From: an uncultured Prevotellaceae bacterium
Lineage (GTDB): Bacteria > Bacteroidota > Bacteroidia > Bacteroidales > Bacteroidaceae
Direction: 5' to 3'
Length of the DNA: 64,000 nt
Assembly (NCBI GenBank): GCA_902790625.1
Contig: CADASP010000009.1
Location: 1 to 64,000 of the forward strand
Made by a program: the position numbers and the translations under genes. Numbering within the stretch: position 1 is the stretch's first letter; every line of letters begins with the position of its first letter. Of the stretch, positions 41,605 to 49,108 are shown piece after piece. The notes under the pieces were generated by a model. The model had not been told where the DNA came from, ran no database searches, and saw only the letters and a program-made list of their open reading frames with translations.

Positions 41605-41766
41605 CTAACGCTCACCATTCTCGTCGTCCCACAGATTGCCGTTTCCTTCTCGGCTCTGCGGTTCCAGGCCAGTGCCGTCGCCGTTGCCCGACATGCCGAA
41701 GTCCATCAGCGATTCCAGCTCCATGCTCTCTATGTCCGTCTGCGGACGCAAATATACTTTCTTCAT
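41605..41766 (-). CDS. 53-residue peptide (MKKVYLRPQTDI type) at the end of the secreted-protein operon
   Basis: The start is placed at 41766 (MKKVYLRPQTDIESMELESL). The peptide has a basic start, a short acidic/hydrophobic middle (MELESLMDFGMSG) and an acidic, Gly/Asn-rich tail (WDDENGER). Short proteins with this kind of MKK-x-Y-x-x-P start are frequent in Prevotella and Bacteroides; to my knowledge they have no assigned role. There is no clear signal peptide or membrane helix. It follows the cohesin-like gene by about 50 bases on the same strand. A longer frame to 41823 overlaps that gene. Confidence 0.6.
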   Translation of the reverse strand: MKKVYLRPQTDIESMELESLMDFGMSGNGDGTGLEPQSREGNGNLWDDENGER

Positions 41767-41819
41767 AGTTGTAATCCGTTTCAGTTCGTTGCTTTTATTG
41801 TCTTCAATGTTGTCCTCCG

Positions 41820-42995
41820 TCACTTGACAACGACTTTCTTCCCGTTCTCAATGTACACGCCCTTCTGCTTGCTGTTCACCTTCCGTCCCTGCAAGTCATA
41901 GGTTCCATCATCATGACGATAATGACGGTCATTTCTTTCCGTAATACCCGTAGCCTCACTGTCCACGGTGATGCTGAGTCGTGTCTCGGCCGAGTATTCC
42001 ACGTCGTCAATCTCAAAGTAGCCTCGGAAGGCCTTCGTGGTGTTGCTGCCCGTGCAGAACCACAGGCGGTCGTTGTTCAGGAAGAGCGAGTTCACGGGCA
42101 GGTCGGTCACCGTGTAGGCGCCAGTGAAATAGCCGTACTTGCGTCCCACCTTCACCTCCACGTAGGGGTCTACCAGCTTCCCCTTGCTGTTCCGCTCCGG
42201 CTCGATGTCCACCCCGTCCACGGTGAACTCCGTCAGTCCTTCCGTCACCTTGATGAGGCAGGGCACGTTCTTCTCAATGGCGGTGGCTCCCTCGGTGAAC
42301 GTCAGCTTCACATTGTTGCCGTCCACCTCCCAGTCGGTGAACTCCGCCTGCTCTGCCGTCATGCTGAAGGGCAGACAGAGCGTGTTCCATACGTCAGCCA
42401 CAATGGTACGCTTCACCAGCACATCCACGCCTGTGGCATCCTCCAGCTCCTCGGTGTTGTTCTCGTCGAGCACCGTCCGCGTGTCGGCCTTCTCCGTAAT
42501 GGAGATGGTCGTAGTGACGACATCCACTTTTTTCGACTCGTTCTCCTTGTTCACCAGGATAATGTTTTTTACAGATACGGGATAGTCGCCCAACTCCATG
42601 TTGGCATCAACTTTCACGATGACCGTGGCTATCTCACCGTCGCCAGCGGGGATGTTGGTGGTAGTGGCTTGTGCCAGTAGGCGGAGTGCACCGTCTGTTT
42701 GGATGGAGCTCTCGAAGTAGTTGAACTTGTTGATGCGAGCCTTGCTGGCCGTCATCAGGTCGCCGTCCTCATTGGCCACAAAGGAGAGGCCTTCAGGCAG
42801 GTAGAGGTCGAACTGGATGGTCTGCACGCTGCTGGAGTTTTTCATACATACCGACAGCGTCTGCTGCGAACCGGCAGGAGCACTTTGGCTTTGCACATAG
42901 ACGGCATCCGTCAGGGTCGACAAGTCTGTTTCCTGTGCGCTACCCGCCGTAGCTGCTGCCACGAACGACAGCAATAGAAATAGCGTTTTTTTCAT
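41820..42995 (-). CDS. Secreted protein with a cohesin-like domain and a C-terminal sorting-like tail
   Basis: A 391-residue protein with a signal peptide (KKTLFLLLSFVAAATAGSAQ). Residues about 25-165 form a cohesin-like beta domain (LSVCMKNSSSVQTIQFDLYL, GDGEIATVIVKVDANMELGD) shared with the two larger upstream proteins. The next part (VWNTLCLPFSMTAEQAEFTD) recurs in the secreted protein at 28736. The end (YDLQGRKVNSKQKGVYIENG, then KKVVVK) is the local secretion tail, which the two larger upstream proteins lack. It is the third gene of the operon; no dockerin is present. Confidence 0.78.
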   Translation of the reverse strand: MKKTLFLLLSFVAAATAGSAQETDLSTLTDAVYVQSQSAPAGSQQTLSVCMKNSSSVQTIQFDLYLPEGLSFVANEDGDLMTASKARINKFNYFESSIQTDGALRLLAQATTTNIPAGDGEIATVIVKVDANMELGDYPVSVKNIILVNKENESKKVDVVTTTISITEKADTRTVLDENNTEELEDATGVDVLVKRTIVADVWNTLCLPFSMTAEQAEFTDWEVDGNNVKLTFTEGATAIEKNVPCLIKVTEGLTEFTVDGVDIEPERNSKGKLVDPYVEVKVGRKYGYFTGAYTVTDLPVNSLFLNNDRLWFCTGSNTTKAFRGYFEIDDVEYSAETRLSITVDSEATGITERNDRHYRHDDGTYDLQGRKVNSKQKGVYIENGKKVVVK

Positions 42996-43039
42996 AACTT
43001 TTTTAAATTGTTTTTATTGTTAATGTTTATCTTTCATGT

Positions 43040-44752
43040 CTATTCAGGGTCCTTGGTGTACTCCGTCCTTCTCTCTCTTGCCGAGGCGGTGGAACCGTTG
43101 AGAATCATGTTGCCGACCATGTTGAAGTCGATGGCATTTACCTCGCTGTCGCCGCTGATGTCGGCAGCCTTCAGGTTGAAGCCGTTCTGGGTTCGCCCAA
43201 GGATGTAGTTGCCTATCATGTTGAAGTCGATGGCGTTCACGTCACCGTCGTTGTTGGCATCGCCAGGCACGTAATTCAGCACTGTGAGCTTCGTCTGCAC
43301 CAGGTTGGGGTCGGGCGAGTGGCTGGTGTTGTCCTTCTCTACCATGAGTATTTCCTTGATGACGAGCGGGTAGTCGCCTTCCTCCATACTCTCTGGGATG
43401 TTCACCACAATCCTGCAGATTTCGCCGTCGCCGACAGGAACATTCGTGGTCGTGGCCTGGGCCAGCAGGCGGAGCGCACCATCGGACTGCATGGAACTCT
43501 CGAAGTAGTTGAACCTGTTGATTCGCTCCTTGCTTGCTGTCACCAGTTCATCGTCCTCATTGGGAACGATGGTGATGCCGTCAGGAAGATAGAGGTCGAA
43601 CTGTATGGTCTGAATGGCCACGTTGTTCTTCATCTTTACCGAAAGTGTGGTCTGGCTACCGCATCGCGCTTCAGTAGGTTCAATGTATATGACATTGTCC
43701 AACTGGGAAATGTCGGTTTCCTCAACGCCCACAGGTTCCATCTCAACTATCTCTTTGAACTCCTTCCAGTATGGGGCAGTTTCGTATGCGGACTTGCAGC
43801 CAGCAGGGACATAGAGCGAGGCATTCGTTCTATTGTCGAATGTTCTATAGGTTATACTCAAAGGTGTCTCCATCATGGCAGTCACGCTCGTTAGGTTTCC
43901 GCAACTTCCGAAAGCACCCGTACCGATATTCGTTATAGAACTCGGAATAACCACGCTGGTTAAGCTGGAGCAGCCATAGAAAGCCTCCTCACCAATCGTT
44001 GTTACATTGTACGGAATTGAAACTGAGACTAGTTTGCCACACCAATTGAATGCATAGTTTCCGATAATAGTCACACTTGACGGAATTGTTATGGTAGTAA
44101 ACTGACAGCGGCGAAATGCAACGTCAGCAATCTTCTTTACCCCCAACGGAATAATTGTGTTTAAACAACCTGTTATAAGTGTATTTGTTTCCGTTTCTAT
44201 AATTGCATTACAATTTTCGCGTGAATCGTAATTACTATTACTACTTTCAACTATGATAGAGGATAGATGTTCACAGTATCCAAATGGAGCGTATCCAATA
44301 CTTGTCACACTCGATGGAATGGTCACCGAAACCAGCTGGGTTCCGTGAAATGCATAGTCTCCAATAGTCGTCAAACCATTGGAGATAGCAACCGAGGTCA
44401 GACCAGAGTCATTGAACGCCCACCCTTCGATGCTCGTCACGCTCGAAGGGATGGAAACCGAGGTCAAGCCGCTACAACCACGGAAAGCAGAGTTACCGAT
44501 GCTCGTCACCGGATATGTAGTTCCATTGTAAGTGACAGACGAGGGAATGACCACGCTGCCTTTATATTCGTCAGAATAGCTATTAATATAGCTTCCACGA
44601 TAGCTTACTGCCAACTCCGTTTGGTTGTTTGTCCATTTGTAATAGATGGTGACACCGTCGCTGTTTGCCACCTCGATGTTGTGTGCGGAAACCATAGTGC
44701 AGGCCATGCTCATGAGCAGGGTGAGCAGGAAAGTGAGTTTTGTTCTTGTCAT
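43040..44752 (-). CDS. BspA-type LRR_5 protein with cohesin-like and dockerin domains
   Basis: A 570-residue secreted protein (signal peptide LTFLLTLLMSMACTMVSA). BspA/LRR_5 repeats of the type GLTSVSIPSSVTSIEGWAF occupy about residues 60-330. They are followed by a cohesin-like domain (about 345-480) and a type I dockerin-like pair of F-hand loops (DANNDGDVNAIDFNMIGNYI and DISGDSEVNAIDFNMVGN, about 490-550). The final residues carry no sorting tail. The last 220 residues are nearly identical to those of the neighbour at 44899. A surface-adhesive, calcium-dependent role is inferred from the domains. Confidence 0.85.
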   Translation of the reverse strand: MTRTKLTFLLTLLMSMACTMVSAHNIEVANSDGVTIYYKWTNNQTELAVSYRGSYINSYSDEYKGSVVIPSSVTYNGTTYPVTSIGNSAFRGCSGLTSVSIPSSVTSIEGWAFNDSGLTSVAISNGLTTIGDYAFHGTQLVSVTIPSSVTSIGYAPFGYCEHLSSIIVESSNSNYDSRENCNAIIETETNTLITGCLNTIIPLGVKKIADVAFRRCQFTTITIPSSVTIIGNYAFNWCGKLVSVSIPYNVTTIGEEAFYGCSSLTSVVIPSSITNIGTGAFGSCGNLTSVTAMMETPLSITYRTFDNRTNASLYVPAGCKSAYETAPYWKEFKEIVEMEPVGVEETDISQLDNVIYIEPTEARCGSQTTLSVKMKNNVAIQTIQFDLYLPDGITIVPNEDDELVTASKERINRFNYFESSMQSDGALRLLAQATTTNVPVGDGEICRIVVNIPESMEEGDYPLVIKEILMVEKDNTSHSPDPNLVQTKLTVLNYVPGDANNDGDVNAIDFNMIGNYILGRTQNGFNLKAADISGDSEVNAIDFNMVGNMILNGSTASARERRTEYTKDPE

Positions 44753-44898
44753 AGTTCTTCTCTTTTATTATTCTATCATGTCTTAAGAAACGAATTTGCC
44801 TAATTGGTCTTAATTCTATACACGAATAGTTCTTGTTATTGTCATTTGTGGGAGAGATTAGATGTAATTAGAATCATTCGTTTCATAGTCGACTGAGG

Positions 44899-47733
44899 TT
44901 ATTGTGCTTCCTTCGAAAGTTCATCTTTCTTTCGGCTTGCCGAGGCAGTTGCCCCGTTGAGAATCATGTTGCCGACCATGTTGAAGTCGATGGCATTCAC
45001 GTCACCGTCGCCACTGATGTCGGCGACCTTCACGTTGAAGCCAGACTGGCACTGTCCGAGAATATAGTTGCCTATCATGTTGAAGTCGATGGCGTTCACA
45101 TCGCCGTCATTGTTGGCATCGCCAGGCACGTAATTCAGCACTGTGAGCTTCGTCTGCACCAGGTTGGGGTCGGGCGAGTGGCTGGTGTTGTCCTTCTCCA
45201 CCATGAGCGCTCCCTTGATAACGAGCGGGTAGTCACCTTCCTCCATGCTCTCAGGGATGTCCACCACAATCCTGCAGATTTCGCCGTCGCCAGCAGGGAC
45301 ATTCGTGCTTGTGGCCTGTGCCAGCAAGCGGAGGGCACCGTCGGACTGCATGGAACTCTCGAAGTAGCTGAACCTGTTGATTCGCTCCTTGCTCGCAGTC
45401 ACCAATTCATCGTCCTCATTGGGAACGATGGTGACGCCGTCAGGAAGATAGAGGTCGAACTGGATGGTCTGAATGGCCACGTTGTTCTTCATCTTCACCG
45501 AGAGTGTGGTCTTGCTTCCGCATCGCGCCTCAGTAGGTTCAATGTAAATAACATTGTCCATCTGTGAGATGTCGGTTTCAGTTATTGGTGCTGGTAACTC
45601 AATAATCTCCTTGAATTTCTTCCAGGAGTTGGCAGCCTCGTAGGCGGCCTTGCATCCGTAGGGAACATACAACGTCGCATTCTGTCTGTTGGAAAATGTA
45701 GAGGAGTAAATGTTTATGGGTGTTTCCATCATGGCTGTCACCGATGTCAGGCCCCCGCAACCATAGAAAGCCCAGCCACCTATGCTCGTCACGCTCGAAG
45801 GGATGACCACCGAGGTCAAGCTGGTACAATTACCGAAAGCACCTTCTCCGATGCTCTTCACGCTCGAAGGGATAGACACCGAGGTCATGTCGCTGCAGCC
45901 AGAAAAAGCATAGCCACCGATGCTCAACACCGTGTTGGGGATGATGGTGTTCTTGCAACCGGCAATCAGTGTGTGGGTTGCCGTTTCAATGATAGCATTG
46001 CAGTTGTTACGTGAGTCATATTTGCTGTTACCTTCATTGACGGTGATGGAGGTCAGCCCGCTGCAACTATCGAAAGCATATTCACCTATGCTCGTCATGC
46101 CCGAAGGGATGGTCACCGAAGTCAGGCTGCTGCAGAAACTGAAAGCATCTTCACCGATGCTCGTCAGACCCGAAGGGATGGTCACCGAGGTCAGGCTGGT
46201 ACAATTAGAGAAAGCATAATCACCGATGGCCGTCAAACCAGTGAAGTACTGTAGCTCGTTAAAAGTTTTTATTGTCGTGTTGCCACTAAATACTGTTCCT
46301 ATGTCCGTCACCTCTGCAGCTTCTTCTTCATCCAACTCGCCATCCTCGTTAGTATCCCAGCTGGCTATGCATAGAGCCTTGACGTTGGCATCGGCAAATT
46401 CAATAATCGGTGAAATCTCTATGATTTCCTTGAAATCCTTCCAATAGTCAGCAGCCTTATAGCGGGCTTTACAACCGTATGGCACATACAGGATGGCATT
46501 ATAACTATTATCAAAAGTGTATTCCTCTATTTTAACGGGGTCTTTCATCATTGCCGTCACAGAGGTAAGGCCGCTGCAGGCCAAGAAGGCACACTCCCCG
46601 ATAGTCGTCACGCTGGAGGGGAGGGTAATAGAAGTCAGACTTGTACAACCATCGAATGCATTTTGGTAAATAATCGTCACGCTCGAAGGAATGTTGACCG
46701 ATTTCAGATTGTCACATAAAGCGAAAGTCCCTGGTCGGATTATTTTCAGGCCGTAGTGTATAGTGACAGAGGTTAGACCATAGCAGCCAATGAAAGCATC
46801 TCCCCCCATAAACGTTACACTGGCAGGAATAGTTATCGAGGTAAGACCGTCGCAGCCACTGAAAGCACCTCTACCAATGTGCGTCACACTGGATGGAAAA
46901 GTTATAGACGTAAGACCGTTACAGTGGCTGAAGGCAGCTTCGCCAATAGTCGTCAAACTGGCAGGAATTGTTACTGAGACAAGATTACTTTGATTATCGA
47001 AAAGGTAACCTGTGATTGCAACTGTTCCTTCTTTAATATTGACAGATGTATTACTCGGCATAGTTCCTTTATAAGCATAAGCCACTTTGCCTATATATAC
47101 TAAACCGTCTGGCAGACTATTATACAGACTATTATACCAAGCCGTTCCATGAAAGGCTTTGTGCCCGATGTCAGTCAATTCTGGAGGGAGGTTTATTGTC
47201 GCAAGATTGCTACAACCTGAGAACGCATAGTCGCCGATACTTGTCACACTGACGGGAACGGTGATCGTTGTCAGACCAGAGCAGCTACTAAAAGCACTTG
47301 ATTCAATTCTTTTCAGATTAGATGGAAGTGTCAGAGAAGTAAGACCTTTGCAGCCCGCAAAAGAACAATTACCAATGGATTCTATGCTATTAGGAAAGAC
47401 TACAGATATGACATTAATGCAACGGAAAAAAGCATCTCCTTCAATCCGCGTTACATTATATGTATTGCCATTGTAGGTGACTGTTTCTGGTATGATTATT
47501 GAGCCTGAATAAAAGTATTGATCATAGCCATTTCTTGAATAACTTCCACCATAGGTGACCCCTGCATGAGTGGCATTTGTTTCAGTGTCTATCCAGAAAT
47601 TATAATATATACCATCAATCTTGGCATCGCCAGTTTTGACAACAGAAGCAAATACATTTGCTACACCCAAATAAAAAACAAAAAAGGGTAAAAAACTATA
47701 GTTAAATAGTTTCATAAAACTAATCTTTTTCAT
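44899..47733 (-). CDS. Large BspA-type LRR_5 protein with EF-hand-like, cohesin-like and dockerin domains
   Basis: A 944-residue protein with a hydrophobic N-terminal signal (FLPFFVFYLGVANVFAS). LRR_5 repeats run from about residue 60 to 430. A calcium-loop-like segment (DTNEDGELDEEEA) lies near 455, and a second LRR block covers about 490-690. The cohesin-like domain (about 715-860) and dockerin pair (DANNDGDVNAIDFNMIGNYI, DISGDGDVNAIDFNMVGN) close the protein. No secretion tail is seen. It is the first gene of a minus-strand operon of four and is preceded by a long folded leader. Codon use is more A/T-rich in the first half than in its neighbours. Confidence 0.85.
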   Translation of the reverse strand: MKKISFMKLFNYSFLPFFVFYLGVANVFASVVKTGDAKIDGIYYNFWIDTETNATHAGVTYGGSYSRNGYDQYFYSGSIIIPETVTYNGNTYNVTRIEGDAFFRCINVISVVFPNSIESIGNCSFAGCKGLTSLTLPSNLKRIESSAFSSCSGLTTITVPVSVTSIGDYAFSGCSNLATINLPPELTDIGHKAFHGTAWYNSLYNSLPDGLVYIGKVAYAYKGTMPSNTSVNIKEGTVAITGYLFDNQSNLVSVTIPASLTTIGEAAFSHCNGLTSITFPSSVTHIGRGAFSGCDGLTSITIPASVTFMGGDAFIGCYGLTSVTIHYGLKIIRPGTFALCDNLKSVNIPSSVTIIYQNAFDGCTSLTSITLPSSVTTIGECAFLACSGLTSVTAMMKDPVKIEEYTFDNSYNAILYVPYGCKARYKAADYWKDFKEIIEISPIIEFADANVKALCIASWDTNEDGELDEEEAAEVTDIGTVFSGNTTIKTFNELQYFTGLTAIGDYAFSNCTSLTSVTIPSGLTSIGEDAFSFCSSLTSVTIPSGMTSIGEYAFDSCSGLTSITVNEGNSKYDSRNNCNAIIETATHTLIAGCKNTIIPNTVLSIGGYAFSGCSDMTSVSIPSSVKSIGEGAFGNCTSLTSVVIPSSVTSIGGWAFYGCGGLTSVTAMMETPINIYSSTFSNRQNATLYVPYGCKAAYEAANSWKKFKEIIELPAPITETDISQMDNVIYIEPTEARCGSKTTLSVKMKNNVAIQTIQFDLYLPDGVTIVPNEDDELVTASKERINRFSYFESSMQSDGALRLLAQATSTNVPAGDGEICRIVVDIPESMEEGDYPLVIKGALMVEKDNTSHSPDPNLVQTKLTVLNYVPGDANNDGDVNAIDFNMIGNYILGQCQSGFNVKVADISGDGDVNAIDFNMVGNMILNGATASASRKKDELSKEAQ

Positions 47734-47735
47734 AC

Positions 47736-47934
47736 TTAAATAAGCTTATTGGTTTCTAAAACAGTGTCTATTTCTATAATAAGTTTTGTCACTTTCTTAT
47801 ATGCATCCTCAATAAGGATAGGATATGTGTTAACTGTATCTTAATCTTCCCTTTGGTGGTTGGAATTCAGCAAATTCACAATCAAGATAGAAAGCAGTCA
47901 CTTGCTTTTCAAAAACGTGAAATTGTAGGCTCAT
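47736..47934 (-). pseudogene. Small ORF, probably frameshifted, between the folded leader and the LRR gene
   Basis: A minus-strand frame from the ATG at 47934 gives 34 residues (MSLQFHVFEKQVTAFYLDCE..., ending GRLRYS) to a stop at 47830. In another frame the sequence continues in coding-like fashion (VNTYPILIEDAYKKVTKLII, ending ETNKLI) to a stop at 47736, two bases before the LRR start. A single frameshift near 47830 would join them into about 67 residues. I do not recognise the family. Confidence 0.4.
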
Positions 47935-47999
47935 AGTTTCTTTCTTTGCCTACCCGCTCCCCCTGCCTCGGCAAGTTCAACTGAAAGTGTATGGAAACA

Positions 48000-48350
48000 T
48001 AAAAGGCATGGGAGAATCTAACCTCTCGCCTATCCCTACATTCAGGCCTTCGCATTGCCTCTTCCTAAGGATAAGCAACGCAGCCAGCCCACGCCAAGTG
48101 ATTATATACACCATTCAGAGCTATACATTATATTATATATAGCAATGGCGAGGATATAATCTACCCACGCAAGCGTTTCCGTTGCATTACTTCTGTAGGA
48201 AGATTCAAGTTTGCGAAGTTTGAATGTACAGAACAGTAACGTCCGTTAAACGCCTTTCCCTTCGGCCTGCCCTACAAACGGCATCGTCGGCCTCAGGATT
48301 CCAAATGTGAAAGTGACACCACCCGCCCCCACATGGAGTGCTGGCTTAGT
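48000..48350 (-). ncRNA. Candidate structured RNA or long leader upstream of the LRR operon
   Basis: Three nested hairpins are visible. H1 (48173-48253): GCGTTT/AAACGC, CGTTAC/GTAATG, TTCTGTA/TACAGAA and ATTCAA/TTGAAT. H2 (48100-48161): GATTATAT/ATATAATC, CCATT/AATGG and GCTATA/TATAGC. H3 (48051-48082): TGCGTTGC/GCAATGCG around TCCTTAGGA. Stems in H1 and H3 contain G-T pairs that are allowed on the minus-strand RNA but become A-C mismatches on the plus strand, so the transcript is read on the minus strand. A full promoter lies at 48357-48387. Boundaries are estimates. It carries no tmRNA or RNase P signature that I can recognise. Confidence 0.6.
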
Positions 48351-48356
48351 CGGGCA

Positions 48357-48387
48357 CAAAATTACAAAATTGTTGTGATAGTACAAA
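48357..48387 (-). promoter_or_regulatory. Promoter of the structured leader and LRR operon
   Basis: On the minus strand TTTG (48387-48384), a 19-base spacer, then TAATTTTG (48364-48357). Transcription would begin near 48350, about 615 bases before the LRR start codon at 47733. Confidence 0.7.
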
Positions 48388-49108
48388 GAAAAGATGTGAA
48401 AAATCTTATGCTATGGGCAAAAAAAACGACATAGGGCTTCATGGCCACATTATTAAGTCCACTTGAAAAAGACGCAGTGTGGTAGCAATAGTTAAAAACA
48501 ATGCGCAGCCGCTCCCCCTCCCCTTGCAGAGACGAGGGGAGCGGCGGAGATAACTACGATGAGATGTGTATAAAGTAATCATTCCGCAAAAAAGTGCCGA
48601 AGAAATGAGAAACGTTGGTATGGATGATTGATAGGCGCAGGACAATAGGGAGAGAGGCGTGGGCAAATTGGGGTGTGCGCATTGCCCAAGCGGGAAAAAC
48701 GCCATGCTTTTTCGGTTGGCAGCGGGCGGGGACATGATTGGCAGCGGCCGCTGCCAATGATGGCAGCGGGCGGGGAAATGGTTGGCAGCGGCCGCTGCCA
48801 ACCGGTTTTTTATTCTGTGGGAGCATCCTGTAGCAATGAATAGTTCAGCGTTCGGCCTCGCAATAGCGTATTTGGCATCCTTGCATCCCCGCTCAGTCGG
48901 ATTACAAATATGACCGAGCAGGGTGCAGCACTCCATCGGCTATTTAGCGATGCCCCCAATTCCCGAGCAGAGTCCACCTGCCCGTTGCCTTTCAGGGTCA
49001 CACACGGCAGTATGCGGATAATCATTCTTTATTTACTGTTTTCGCTCGCTTATTTGTACCTTGCCCAAAATTTCGGGAAAAGGCAACTCACAAAGCCGCA
49101 TAGAAACC
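48388..49108. other. Gap between the leader promoter and the helicase gene
   Basis: The first 300 bases (to 48711) hold nothing I can identify. Then follow the palindrome cluster (48712-48806), a stretch without recognised content, and a fragment near 49010-49060 that joins a TATGCGGATAATCATT word (also at 18136) to a decayed promoter repeat (CGCTCGCTTATTTG, then TACCTTG). Open frames here follow the repeats and are not credible genes. Confidence 0.5.
48712..48806. repeat. Cluster of GGCAGCGGCCGCTGCC palindromes (second locus)
   Basis: Perfect palindromes at 48740-48755 and 48784-48799, with GGCAGCGGGCGGGG units between them and the flanking word CATGCTTTTT. The layout matches 19571-19664. 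Confidence 0.75.

Noticed and set aside
48000..48350. The folded RNA as tmRNA, RNase P or a known riboswitch
   Set aside because: No tRNA-like ends or tag frame, no conserved RNase P core words, and no cobalamin- or TPP-type consensus that I could recognise. It is left as unassigned.
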